Shown piece by piece: positions 18,083-27,624 of a stretch of 64,000 nt of DNA. The notes beneath the pieces were generated by a model that did not search any database, was not told the DNA's origin, and saw nothing but the letters and a program-made list of their open reading frames with translations. Within the stretch, counting starts at the first letter, position 1. The number at the start of each line of letters is the position of its first letter. A program made the translations under genes and the position numbers. The DNA is from Roseiarcus sp963820095 (GTDB lineage: Bacteria; Pseudomonadota; Alphaproteobacteria; Rhizobiales; Beijerinckiaceae): assembly GCA_963820095.1 (NCBI GenBank), contig CAWFZA010000014.1, positions 106,143-170,142 of the forward strand, given 5' to 3'.

Positions 18083-19030
18083 CTATCCGCCGCGCGAACG
18101 CGTCGCGGCCCCCGCAAAGTCCACCACGCGCGTGGGGCGGTCCGAGTCCTTTGAACTGAGATGCTCCACCAGCATGCGGACGGGCGGCGGCTGCGAAGCC
18201 GGGTCGCGCACGCATATCTTCCAGTTGCGCGTCGCCCATTCCTCATCGAGCGGCACGGCTGTGACTTGTCCCCCGGCGACATACCGCTTGGCGCAACGCT
18301 CGGGAACGAGGCCAACGCCGAGGCTGGCCTCGACCATGCTGCAGACCGTCTCGAAGCCGTTGACGCGTATCCGCATCTTGAGCGCCAGATTGCGCTCGCT
18401 GACTGCTTTCATGACCAGCGCGTCGAGGAAGCTGCCCTTTTGCGGGCCGACAAGGTCGAACTCTGCAAGCTCAGCGAATTTGACCTTCTTGCGCTCGGCG
18501 AGGGGATGTTCCGCCGGCATGATCGCGACCAACTTATCGGACCGATAGGGGAGGATCTGAAGCCCCGCCGCCGGAAGATACCCACCGAAAATCCCGATGT
18601 CCGCCGCGTTCTCGGCAACCGAGCGAACGACTTGCTGGCTTGTGCCTTCTTCGAGGTCAACGCGGATCGCCGTGTGGATCGCAAGGAAATTAGCGAGGTC
18701 GCGCGGAAGATGCTGCAATATCGTCGAGACGCTCGCGTGAATTCGCACATTGCCGCAAAGGCCCGTCGCATGCTCTGCGAGTTCGGATTCCATCTGCTGC
18801 AGGTCGCGCATGATGACCCGCGCGTGCCGCAGGAGCGCCTGCGCGGAAGCGGTCGGCTCGAGACCTTTGGTTGTCCGGTGAAAGAGTGGCGCCTTCACCA
18901 GGTCTTCAAGATCGGAGATTCGCTTGCTGACCGCCGAGGCCGCAATATGCTCCCTGGAAGCCGCGCGAGAAATGCTTTTGCTTTCGCAGACCGCGATGAA
19001 CAGCTTCAACGATAGCAGATCAAAACGCAT
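18083..19030 (-). CDS. LysR-family transcriptional regulator
   Basis: Regulator of 315 residues. Its N-terminal winged helix-turn-helix reads MRFDLLSLKLFIAVCESKSISRAASREHIAASAVSKRI in outline (residues 1-60), followed by a periplasmic-binding-protein-like effector domain. It is transcribed away from leuC, and the 285-base divergent region 19031-19315 is the natural site for its control of leuCD. That region is AT-richer than its surroundings and includes gtatatgttagatat near 19170; a T-N11-A site was not assigned with confidence. The effector is probably a leucine-pathway or related acid. Confidence 0.9.
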   Translation of the reverse strand: MRFDLLSLKLFIAVCESKSISRAASREHIAASAVSKRISDLEDLVKAPLFHRTTKGLEPTASAQALLRHARVIMRDLQQMESELAEHATGLCGNVRIHASVSTILQHLPRDLANFLAIHTAIRVDLEEGTSQQVVRSVAENAADIGIFGGYLPAAGLQILPYRSDKLVAIMPAEHPLAERKKVKFAELAEFDLVGPQKGSFLDALVMKAVSERNLALKMRIRVNGFETVCSMVEASLGVGLVPERCAKRYVAGGQVTAVPLDEEWATRNWKICVRDPASQPPPVRMLVEHLSSKDSDRPTRVVDFAGAATRSRGG

Positions 19031-19315
19031 CAGCAGACATTCTGAAACAACCGCTCGGGCGACGGAACGGCCGGCGAGATCGTCGCGCGCCCTCGGGCGT
19101 TCGATCGCATAACAGCTAACCTTCTACATCCAAAGACCCCGCTACAAAAGCATGTCCGCAGCATTAAGTATATGTTAGATATGACGTGGCGAACGACGCA
19201 CATCGGGATACGTCGCGAAACGCGATGATAGATTGTCCAAGTACGATTTCGGCGTCGTCACCCGGCTCCTATATGAGTTCCCACGCCGACCGGCTATTGA
19301 GAAGGGAGAATCCTC

Positions 19316-20737
19316 GTGACAGCCGCGACGGCTCGGACGATGCTCGAGAAAATCTGGTCGAGGCACCGCGTCCTCGAGCGATCGGATGGCCAGACATTGC
19401 TGTATATCGATCGCCATCTCATTCACGACGGCTATGCGCCAGCCTTCGAATTCTTGACGGCGCGCGGTCTCAAACCGCATGCGCCATCTCAGACTTTCGC
19501 GACACCTGATCACTACGTGCCGACCGATACGCGTGAGGCGTCTGAGATCCCTGACGCCGAACGGCGATACATGGTCGAATCTCTTGCCCAATATACGTCT
19601 GATTTCGGCGTCCAGATGTTTGGCCTGAAAGACCAGCGGCACGGCATCGTGCACGTCGTTGGCCCCGAACAGGGCATCAGCCAGCCCGGCATGATCCTTG
19701 TCTGCGCCGACAGTCATACTTCGACCCATGGCGCGGTCGGCGCGCTCGCCTTCGGCCTTGGCATGACCGAAGCCAACCACATCCTGGCCACCCAGACGCT
19801 TTGGCAGCGCAGGCCAAAGACGATGCGCATCAGTGTTGATGGGCGCCTCGCGCCGGGCGTGTGCGCCAAAGATATCATTCTCGCCATCATCGGCCGCATT
19901 GGCACGGCCGGCGCAACGGGCATGTGATCGAATATGCCGGCTCGGCGATCGCGGGGCTGTCGATGGAAGGCCGTCTCACCGTCTGCAACATGTCGATCGA
20001 GGCGGGCGCGCGCGCCGGCATGATCGCGCCGGACGAGACCACCTTCTCTTATCTCGCCGGGCGGCCCTTACGCGCCCAAGGGCGAGGAATGGGACCGGGC
20101 GCTTGTCCGTTGGCGCAAGCTTCCAAGCGATCCCGACGCGGCGTTCGACAGCGAGGTCAGCCTCGGCGGCGCGGAAATTGCGCCGATGGTGACATGGGGC
20201 ACGAGCCCGCAGGACGTCGCTCCGATCGACGGATGCGTTCCCGATCCAACGGTCGCTTCCAGCCCCGAACGGCGGGAGAGCATGGAGCGCGCGCTCAAAT
20301 ACATGGATCTCAAGCCAGGCGATAGGCTCGACTCCGTCCCTGTCGATCGCGTGTTCATCGGCTCGTGCACGAACGGTCGGATCGAGGACTTGCGGAGCGC
20401 CGCCGCGATCGTGGCGGGCCGCAAGGTGAGCGAACATGTGCGCGGTTGGGTGGTTCCGGGGTCCGGATTGGTGAAAGCGCAGGCCGAGGCGGAGAGACTG
20501 GACACAGTCTTCAAACAAGCCGGATTCGAGTGGCGCGAGGCCGGCTGCTCGATGTGTCTCGGCACCAATGGTGAAACGGTTGGCGAGTTCGAACGATGCG
20601 CCTCGACCTCGAACAGGAATTTCGTTGGCCGACAGGGAAGGAACGCCCGCACCCATTTGCTGAGCCCGCAGATGGCGGCCGCGGCCGCGGTCGCAGGCCG
20701 TCTGGCTGATGTGCGCAAGATGCTGCCCGGGGGATGA
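19316..20737 (+). CDS. leuC: 3-isopropylmalate dehydratase large subunit (two frameshifts)
   Basis: Aconitase-family iron-sulfur subunit of about 473 residues. It has LEKIWSRHRVLE at the start, CADSHTSTHGAVGALAFGLG with the first cluster Cys, and later FIGSCTNGRIEDL and EAGCSMCLGTN with the remaining cluster Cys residues. GTG 19316 follows GAGAAGGGAG. The reading frame slips twice: near 19920 one C seems to be missing (acgggccatg expected), and near 20073 one T seems extra (ccctacg expected), which restores the first frame. The 50 residues between are normal LeuC once shifted. This pair of compensating errors points to sequence error. The stop is followed after 1 base by leuD. Confidence 0.88.
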
Positions 20738-20738
20738 G

Positions 20739-21338
20739 GTGAGGGCGTTCAAGAGTTTGGAATTGTCGACGGTTCCCTTCTTTCAGCCAAATATCGACAC
20801 AGATCAGATCATTCCGGCTCGCTTTCTGCCGAAGCCTCGCAGCGGCGGCTTCGGGCAGTATCTATTTCACGATCTGCGTTTCGACTCGAATGGAGTGGAA
20901 CGACCCGAGTTTGTGCTGAACCGGCCCTGCCATCGCGGCGCGCGCGTCGTTGTGGCCAATGTCAATTTCGGTTGCGGCTCCTCGCGCGAGAATGCCGTCT
21001 GGGCGCTCCATGACTATGGGGTCGAAGTTGTCATCGCGCCGAGCTTCGGCGACATTTTCTACAATAACTGCGTCAAGAACGGTCTTCTGCCGGTCCGGCT
21101 CCCGGAGGCGGTCGTCACCGATCTGTTGACGCGCATCGCCGAAACGCCGGATCTGGCGATCGGCATCGACCTCGAAGCGCAGACCGTTACGCTGCCTGAC
21201 GGCTCAACGCACGCATTCGAAATCGACCCATTCGCCAAATATTGCCTTTTGAACGGCTTCGACGAGCTCGACTACACCTTGTCCCACCGCGACGAAATCG
21301 ACGCATTCGTGAACCGATACGGGCGCGAGAACGATTAG
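20739..21338 (+). CDS. leuD: 3-isopropylmalate dehydratase small subunit
   Basis: Swivelling-domain subunit of 199 residues that completes isopropylmalate isomerase with LeuC. Diagnostic segments are PNIDTDQIIPARFL, GARVVVANVNFGCGSSRENAVWAL (substrate-binding Ser-Ser-Arg), and FGDIFYNNCVKNGLLPV. I start it at GTG 20739, one base after the leuC stop, giving RAFKSLELSTVPF; an ATG at 20709 is also in frame but inside leuC. The frame is intact. Length and motifs are fully normal. Confidence 0.9.
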   Translation: MRAFKSLELSTVPFFQPNIDTDQIIPARFLPKPRSGGFGQYLFHDLRFDSNGVERPEFVLNRPCHRGARVVVANVNFGCGSSRENAVWALHDYGVEVVIAPSFGDIFYNNCVKNGLLPVRLPEAVVTDLLTRIAETPDLAIGIDLEAQTVTLPDGSTHAFEIDPFAKYCLLNGFDELDYTLSHRDEIDAFVNRYGREND

Positions 21339-21504
21339 ACGGTCGGTCGCCGGCGATTGCGTCGCCAACGGCGAGGAGCGCATGGCGAATTACGTGTTCG
21401 AGATCGGGTGGGCTGGGCTACATTGCGCCGGTCAGCCCGGCTGAAATGAAGGACGATCGTCGCTCGCCAGCGCGCGGCGAAACCAGCGAGGAGCCTGAGG
21501 AGCC

Positions 21505-22741
21505 ATGCAATCGGCGATCTTCGAAAACGCGCGCATTCTCGACGGGTCCAGCGACGAAGGGGAGCATGACCGTTTTGTCCGTGTGGCGGACGGCCTCATC
21601 AAGGAGATTTCGGACAAGCCGATCAAGGATTCCTCCGCCCACCGCATCGACCTGCGCGGCAAGACCTTGATGCCGGGCCTCATCGACTGTCACGTCCACA
21701 TCGTGTCGCCACTCCCCGATCCGTCCGACTTCGCGCGCTTGCCGGATTCGTACGTCGCGCTGCATGCCGCCCGCATCATGAAGCAGATGCTTTTGCGGGG
21801 GTTCACCAGCGTGCGTGACCTCGGCGGCGCCGACGCCGGCTTCCAGCGCGCTATCGCTGAAAAGGTCATTGAAGGGCCGCGTCTCTTTATTTGCGGCAAG
21901 GCGTTCGTCCAGACCGGCGGTCATACCGACGTCCGCCAGCCCTTTGACGGGAGCGACGTCGAAACGCTGAATCGCCGCCTCGGATCGGTCAGCCGCGTCG
22001 TCGACGGCGTCGAGGCCGTCCGCTTCGCCGTGCGCGAAGAGTTGCGCAAAGGCGCCCAGTTCATCAAGGTTATGGCGGCTGGCGGCGCGGCTTCGGGCAA
22101 GTTCCCCATCCTGCGGCTTGGCTTTTCGCGAGATGAGTTGGCAACGTTTGTCGAGGAGGCCGACAAGGCGCAGACCTACGTCTGCGGCCATCTCTATTCC
22201 GATGAGGCGGTGCGCCGCGCCGTCGAGATCGGCTTCCAGTCGGTCGAGCATGCGACGCTGGTTGAGCCGGCCACGGCGAAGCTGATGAAGGAGAAGAACG
22301 TCATCGTCACCCCGACGATCATCGCCTACGAATCGCAGAAGACTGAAGAGAAGGCGCTGCGAACTCGATCCTGGCTTCTCTTCTCGGCTCGACTACGTGA
22401 TCAAGAAGAGCCCCGAGTCGCTCGAGATCCTGCACAAAGCCGGCGTCAAGATGGCCTACGGCACCGACCTGCTCGGCTTCTTGCACAAGCACCAGGGCGG
22501 GGAGTTCGTCATTCGCGGCCGCACGCTACCCGCGATCGACGTGATCCGCTCGGCCACCTGCAATGCTGCGGAGCTCATCAGGATGAGCGGAAAGGTTGGG
22601 ACTGTCGCGGTCGGCGCCTACGCCGATCTCATCGTCGTCGAAAAGGATCCTCTTGAGGATCTGTCCGCGCTCGATGAGGAAGGGCGGTATATCCCGGTCG
22701 TGATGAAAGACGGCGACTTCATCAAGAACGTGCTGAACTGA
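21505..22741 (+). CDS. Amidohydrolase-family metal-dependent hydrolase (one frameshift)
   Basis: Imidazolonepropionase/dipeptidase-like amidohydrolase of about 412 residues. Metal ligands are DCHVHI near residue 72, a Lys in FIKVMAAGG, His residues in YVCGHLY and SVEHATL, and an Asp in MAYGTDLLGF. An N-terminal beta-sandwich strand (IDLRGKTLMPGLID) and a C-terminal one (GAYADLIVVEKDPLEDL) frame the barrel. Near 22364 the frame changes: ...EKAL continues as ELDPGFSSRLDYVIKK in another frame (two bases missing or one extra). It lies 166 bases after leuD, on the same strand. The substrate, perhaps a cyclic amide or a dipeptide, cannot be named. Confidence 0.82.
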
Positions 22742-22805
22742 ACGCGGGAACGGCTCCGCCGCGTTCACCCCTTACGACCGTCCGTCCTCCTCCCAGCGAC
22801 GGTCG
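22740..22805 (+). terminator. Two consecutive hairpins after the amidohydrolase gene
   Basis: Two perfect inverted repeats follow the stop codon. The first pairs gaacgcgg (22740-22747) with ccgcgttc (22759-22766). The second pairs cgaccgtc (22775-22782) with gacggtcg (22798-22805). Neither is followed by a T run, so intrinsic termination is not proven; they could also stabilise the mRNA 3' end. Confidence 0.45.
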
Positions 22806-22886
22806 CAGCGCCCGCCCGGCCGGTGATCGGTTGGCGTCGCATTATTTTTACTGACTAGAGACGTTGATCTGATCGATCGATTTGGG

Positions 22887-23018
22887 TTTTCTTGGCGCCT
22901 GACCGTTTCGCTTCAAAGACCCCGCTTTTAAGGGTTGGATTGTCTTGGATTTCCTTGGATTCTCTCGTCCGAATCGAGCCTTTTCAGTGGGTTACATGGG
23001 ATTTTCGCGGAAAGAAAA
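22887..23018 (+). repeat. Dispersed intergenic repeat, copy B
   Basis: Second copy of the repeat at 9144-9275, collinear without gaps. It has ttttcttgg at 22887, the identical core at 22944-22969 and tgggttac at 22988. It occupies the middle of the 400-base non-coding stretch between the amidohydrolase gene and the insertion sequence that starts at 23143. The family seems to be native intergenic sequence rather than part of the transposon, because copy A has no insertion sequence beside it. Confidence 0.75.
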
Positions 23019-23142
23019 TTCGTGCGCCCTTTGGCCCCGTTGGGCGCGCCGGCGTGGGCGCGAGCTTTCTTGCCGTGCGGAAGCGCGGGCTTGTTCATGG
23101 GGCAAGCCTAATCCGATTTCTGATTTCCTGCAAGAAAATGTC

Positions 23143-24219
23143 GGCTCTTATCGCGTTAGGTGTTGATTTGATTTAGGCTGGATCGGATTGAGGAGTGATT
23201 CGATGAAGTCTGAGGAGTTTTCGGTTTGGCTGTCGGCGATTTCTGCGATGAGCGCGGCGCAACGGGCGGAGGCGTTGGCGGCGCTGGAGACGTCCGCCGC
23301 CGATGCGGCGACCGGGGAGGAAGACAAAGAGCAACCGGAGCGAGGATGCGCTCGGAACGACCGGCGTTAAGCGGGTCGAGCGTCAGGGCTGTCCCCATTG
23401 CGCGAGCCGCGAGATCGTCGGCTGGGGCCGTTCGGACGGGCTTTTGCGTTATCGCTGCAAGAGCTGCCGGCGCACGTTCAACGCGCTGACCAAAACGCCG
23501 ATGGCGCATCTGCGCAAGAGGGAGAAGTGGCTCGCTCACGCCCGGGCGATGATCGAGGGCAGGAGCCTGGCCAAGACCGCGGCGTTCTGCGGCGTCCATC
23601 CGACAACCGCCTTCCGCTGGCGGCATCGGTTTCTTCGCGCGCCGGCCGACGACAAGCCTCGAACGTTGAACGGAATCGTCGAGGCGGATGAGACCTTTAT
23701 CCTCGAATCCTTCAAGGGCCGCCGGTCCGACTTGTCCCGCGCGGCGCGCAAACGCGGCGGAACCGCGCGCCATCCCGGCTCCTATCAGGACAATATCCCC
23801 GTCCTCGTCGCCCGCGACCGCAAGGGCGCAACCTTCGACGCCGTGCTGCCGCAGGACGACAGCGCCTCGATCGCCGCGGCGCTGACGGGGATCGTGACCC
23901 CCGGAAACCACCTCGTCGGCGATGGCGGCAAGCCGCTGGCCGCGTTCGCGCGCAAGGCCAGAATTCCCTTCCACGCCGTGCCCGCGCCGGGCAAGCCGAC
24001 CCCCGAAGCGCCGCATCTGCACATCAACAACGTCAACGCCTACCACAGCCGCCTCAAGCAATGGCTCAACCGCTTCAACGGCGTCGCCACCAAGAACCTG
24101 CCAAACTACCTGGGCTGGCGACGCGCCCTCGAAGCCTGGGGCCAACCTCTCGATCCGCCAAAATGGATCCTCGGCGCTATCGGAAATGGCCCATATCAAC
24201 AGCTAACGCTATAAGAGCC
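23143..24219 (+). mobile_element. IS1595-family (ISXO2-like) insertion sequence
   Basis: A complete 1077-base element with 23-base terminal inverted repeats at 23143-23165 and 24197-24219, matching at 21 of 23 positions (ggctcttat...gtta...tgttg). It is flanked by near-identical 8-base target duplications, aaaatgtc at 23135-23142 and aaattgtc at 24220-24227. Eight-base duplications and about 1.1 kb are normal for the IS1595 family. The transposase stop codon lies within the right repeat. The right target duplication also serves as the left one of the adjacent 255-base element. Confidence 0.88.
23202..24214 (+). CDS. ISXO2-like transposase (one frameshift)
   Basis: Transposase of about 337 residues. 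The first part (MKSEEFSVWLSAISAMSAAQRAEAL) is in one frame and the rest in the next, with the change between about 23325 and 23370. The main part has a zinc ribbon (CPHCASREI...YRCKSCRRTF), a helix-turn-helix (SLAKTAAFCGVHPTTAFRW) and the ISXO2 catalytic domain, with IVEADETFI, LVGDGGKPL and NNVNAYHSRLKQWLNRF blocks. If the frame change is real, the element needs a partner transposase or frameshifting; if it is a sequence error, the copy is probably active. Confidence 0.85.
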
Positions 24220-24227
24220 AAATTGTC

Positions 24228-24482
24228 GGCTCTTATCGCGTTACGCGTTGGCCCACTGGATTTCGGGCCCCGGGGAGGGCGAAACAGGTCATGAAGTGTC
24301 CTGGCCGGGCTCGACCCGGCCACCCACGAGAACGCGCTCCCTCAGGATAAGCATCTGATACGATAACACGATCCTTTTGCGATTCAGATCATCGCGGCGG
24401 GGCGGCGTGGATGGCCGCGACGAGCGCGGCCATGACGGCTCACGGCAGAATTCCCGAAACAACAGCTAACGCCATAAGAGCC
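24228..24482 (+). mobile_element. 255-base MITE-like element with IS1595-type ends
   Basis: A short element without a gene. Its ends, ggctcttatcgcgtta at 24228 and the inverted right end 24460-24482, match those of the neighbouring insertion sequence (19 of 23 between themselves). It is flanked by identical 8-base duplications, aaattgtc at 24220-24227 and 24483-24490. The interior does not resemble the insertion sequence but holds two perfect hairpins: tggccggg/cccggcca (24302-24322) and atggccgcg/cgcggccat (24411-24433). This is the structure of a non-autonomous element mobilised in trans. Confidence 0.75.
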
Positions 24483-24569
24483 AAATTGTCGACGTCAATG
24501 TCGGCGTCAATTGTCGTCCGAGCCGTTGCCTTTCCGCCGCCTCGATCCAAAAGCAGTCCACTCGAGGCG

Positions 24570-25388
24570 CTACCGCATCTTCGAGAATGGCTTGGCGAGT
24601 TGCGGCCAGGCGGCCGGCGCATGCGGCTGAGCCGCCGGGTCAATCCCCAGGCTCTCATCCCACTCGACAGCGATGAAGCGCTGTCCGGTGACGGCTCCGC
24701 CCGCTTCCGTGAACAGAGCCAGCATCGGCGCCGACATCACATCCGGAGAAATCAGCGCGCTGCGGTCGTCGCCGGGCACCATGGCCGTATCGACCGGCCC
24801 GCCAGGCAGAACAACGTTGACGGTGATGCCGCTTCCCTCGAGCTGACGCGACAGGATCAGCGACCAGGCCTCCAGCGCCGCTTTCGTAGGCCCGTAGGGA
24901 ACGAAGCCTTTGCGCATCATTGTCAGGATGCTGGTCGAGACGTTGATGACCCGCCCCCATTTCTGCTTGCGGAAGATCGGCACGACCGATCGGGTCATGA
25001 AGAATGCGCCGTTCACATTGACGGCGAAGAAACGTCGCCAGAGGTCGTCGGGCACGTCTTCGATCTGCAAATGCTCGTCGTCGTAATCATGCGCGACGGC
25101 GTTCATGCCGAGAGCTGCATTGTTGACGAGAATGTGCACGGTTCCGAGTCGCTCCGCGACTGCCGCGACTCGCCGGCGGCAATCCGCCGGGTCCGAGACA
25201 TCAATTCCAAGGCCAAGGACTTTCGCGTCTCCGTATTTGTCCTGCAGGGCGCGAACCCCTTTCTCGTCGATATCCAGCGCCGCCACCCGCAGGCCTTGCT
25301 TGACGAAGGAGTCGACAAGGGCTTTTCCGATTCCGCCCGCGGCCCCGGTCACGATCGCCGCTTTTCCTGCAATCCCTGGATAAGCCAC
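24570..25388 (-). CDS. SDR-family oxidoreductase
   Basis: Classical short-chain dehydrogenase/reductase of 272 residues. NAD(P)-binding TGAAGGIG lies at residues 14-21, an acidic residue after the second strand (AALDIDE) favours NAD(H), NNAALG marks the fourth strand, and the catalytic Ser151/Tyr165/Lys169 set reads NVSTS and YGPTK. The C-terminal extension (DPAAQPHAPAAWPQ...) is longer than the minimal family core. The gene stands alone beside the transposon patch. Substrate unknown; similar proteins act on secondary alcohols or sugar derivatives. Confidence 0.87.
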   Translation of the reverse strand: MAYPGIAGKAAIVTGAAGGIGKALVDSFVKQGLRVAALDIDEKGVRALQDKYGDAKVLGLGIDVSDPADCRRRVAAVAERLGTVHILVNNAALGMNAVAHDYDDEHLQIEDVPDDLWRRFFAVNVNGAFFMTRSVVPIFRKQKWGRVINVSTSILTMMRKGFVPYGPTKAALEAWSLILSRQLEGSGITVNVVLPGGPVDTAMVPGDDRSALISPDVMSAPMLALFTEAGGAVTGQRFIAVEWDESLGIDPAAQPHAPAAWPQLAKPFSKMR

Positions 25389-25714
25389 GTGTTTTCGCGC
25401 CTTTCGCTTGAGGTCCTGCCGCTTGTCGGAGCGGACACGGAACGTCTATCAGCCGCCCGATGCGAGGCGAACTCGTAACCCGGAAGCGCCCCATCGCGAA
25501 TGGCGAGGCGCAGCCGCCGGAGCCAAGCAGCCTCGCGGTCACGCATCCGCCTGGCGGAGGCTGGGTCCGCGGCGTTCCACGATGCAATTTGCTCTATGAA
25601 ATCGAATTTATTTGTCTTCGGCTGCGCCCCGCCCAATGTCCTGGGCGGAGAAGATGCGACGGCTAAAGACGACGCGGGCAAGCGACGGTCTGACGGAGCG
25701 ACGAGGAGGCAAGA
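25389..25714. other. Intergenic region, no confident gene
   Basis: The 326-base stretch between the SDR start and the small exported protein. A minus-strand frame (25349-25681, about 110 residues) contains a plausible helical segment (FIEQIASWNAADPASARR) but overlaps the SDR start by 40 bases and has no family signal. A ribosome binding site (gaggaggcaag) for the plus-strand gene at 25715 lies at its right end. Confidence 0.3.
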
Positions 25715-25978
25715 ATGAGGTTATCGCTGATGAGCCGCCTGGCGGTTGCCGCAGCGCTGGCGGGTTCGCTGGCGGCTCCGGTTGCGGCCTGCGCCGAAGA
25801 CCAAGGCATTCCGGTCATGACCTTGCGGGCCGCATTGCGGCTCCCTCCGGATCAGCTGCCACTCGTGTTCAGGAGCCCGAACCCCTATCAGCATGAGCCG
25901 TACAACGTCCATCGGACCGACGGCCTCAGTCGCAATCCCGATGATTGCATGAGATGGGGCTGCATCGATCACAGGTGA
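25715..25978 (+). CDS. Small exported protein of unknown function
   Basis: Predicted 87-residue protein with a clear Sec signal sequence (MRLSLMSRLAVAAALAGSLAAPVAACAED), cleaved probably after ACA or AAC. The mature part of about 60 residues is rich in Pro, Asn and Arg and ends DDCMRWGCIDHR, with two cysteines that could form a disulfide. Ribosome binding site GAGGAGG precedes ATG 25715. The family was not recognised. It is convergent with the porin gene on the other strand. Confidence 0.6.
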   Translation: MRLSLMSRLAVAAALAGSLAAPVAACAEDQGIPVMTLRAALRLPPDQLPLVFRSPNPYQHEPYNVHRTDGLSRNPDDCMRWGCIDHR

Positions 25979-26030
25979 GGGGCCTAACGCGTAAGGCGCC
26001 GAAGTCAGCCCTCCGCCACGTGAAGTACAG

Positions 26031-27624
26031 TTAGAACTTCACACGCAAGCCCGCGGTCGGGGCGATGTTTTGGGTCGCCAAAAAGCCGTTCGCCAGCCCG
26101 CCATAGACGTTCGAGAACATCACGCCGGCGTAGAGATCGACGCGGTTGAGCGGCCGATAATCGATCCTGGCGGAGAGCGGCGTACTGCGTGCCGGCGCAA
26201 GCGTTGCTGTTTTCGCGTATGACGTTAAGAACATTGCCGCTTGGCTGGACAAAACGGGTCTTGGCGTAGGCGCAGGGCGTGGCCGAGGAATTATAGTTGT
26301 TCTGGTTTTCGTAGTAGAAGGCGCCGGTTACGTCCAGATCGGAATTGATCGCATATTTGGCGCCTATGAAGGGGACGTTGACGACCCGCATCTTGTTGTA
26401 GGCGGTGTAGTTGGTCCACGCCGTCGGAAAGAGTTTCGCGATGGATTTGTTGGTCGTGACGATGGTCGCGGGGACGCTGTAGCCGCCGAGTGTCTGGAAG
26501 CCGTTCAGAAACTCGTCGCTGGGATTCGCTTGCTGCCACCACATCCAGCCGCCTGAGAGGGTCACCGGGCCCCATTTGTATTTGGCGAGCAACATAAGCC
26601 CGCTGTTGTTGGATAGCGTCGCTTTGAGGTCGTCGGGGCCGTAGAAGTTTGGGATCCCGCTGGTGCAGCCGGTCTGGCCGGCGAAGGCGCCCTTGGTCAG
26701 CGTGGCGCAGGATCCGGCGAAGTTGGAGAGGCTCACCGCGTTCCGAGCGTAGCTGCCAACGAGGTCCACCGACAGCAGGCCGCCGAAGCGTTCAAAGTCC
26801 GCGCCGATATCCCCTTGGTAGAGGCCAGTCGCGCCATTGCCCTGGGCATAGCCGCCCCACTGCACCAGGCCCCCGCCGTGGAAGTTCTCATAAGTCACGC
26901 GGTACTTCACTCCGGTGTTGGCGCGGTTGGTTTCCGTGTCGCCGAAACCTGCGTATGAGCCGGAATAGCCGAGCGCCGAAAACGCATAGGAGCCGCCCAT
27001 CGGATCATAGGCGATGACGCCGTCGAGCGTCAGCGAGGTCACCCGGCCAACGGTAAGCGTGCCGTAGGTCTTGTTGCTGACGCCGAGATATCCCACAGAG
27101 TTGTCAAATTGCCCGGCGCGGCTCGAGTCGCTGTTTGCGCTCTGGAGGACCAACGCCCGGCCATTGTTCTGCACAAGCGAACGTGGTCCGTTGACGAGGT
27201 CGCCGGAATAGGGGTTGAATCCGGTTTCCACCGCGCCGACGAGCGACCAGCCAGGCAGCCACGGAATCGCCTCCCTTATATTGAGGCCGACCACCGATTG
27301 GTTGATGCCGTTCGGCGTCCAGAGCCACTTGGCTCCGTAGCTCTGCTTGCCCACGAAACTGTAAACGTTGTTCGAGTACGTCCGGCTCGCGGGCGCGCCG
27401 TTGGAGCTGTAGCCGAGGCCGACGTCAATCGTCGCATAGGCGGTGATGCCTGCGTAGCTCAGGGGACAATCCGCAGCGCTGCTATTCAAGTAGCTCCAGA
27501 GGCTCGAGAAGCAGTTCGTCGCCGGAGGCGGCGGAGCCGACTTGGTTGTCGGCAGATCGGCCGCATGCGCCGCCGACGTCAGTAGCGTGACTCCTAACGC
27601 AATGAGGCCTGCCCGAGCTGTCAT
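26031..27624 (-). CDS. Outer-membrane porin (one frameshift)
   Basis: Gram-negative porin of about 530 residues. It has a Sec signal (MTARAGLIALGVTLLTSAAHA), a mature start ADLPTTKSAPPPP typical of alphaproteobacterial porins, then repeated amphipathic strands. The porin-style segments GITAYATIDVGLGYSSNG and VGYLGVSNKTYGTLTVGR are visible. The frame breaks near 26188: the last strands, SARIDYRPLNRVDLYAGVMF and GLRVKF with terminal Phe, are in another frame (two bases missing or one extra). The terminal Phe is the standard signal for outer-membrane assembly, so the shifted end is the real one. The AT-rich upstream stretch 27660-27720 probably holds the promoter. Confidence 0.85.

Noticed and set aside
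19085..19145. Apparent short match of this LysR-leuC gap to repeat copy B (caaagaccccgct)
   Set aside because: Only 13 bases match, without the collinear flanks seen in the real copies, so chance is sufficient.
21381..21504. Short frame beginning MANYVFEIG between leuD and the amidohydrolase
   Set aside because: Too short and broken, with no recognisable family; may be a remnant but cannot be supported.
22740..22805. Intrinsic terminator with T tract
   Set aside because: Stems are perfect but no run of T follows, so termination is possible but not shown; reported with low confidence.
25349..25681. Minus-strand frame of about 110 residues upstream of the SDR
   Set aside because: Overlaps the SDR start, has no ribosome binding site or family signal, and codon pattern is uneven; kept only as a note in the intergenic entry.
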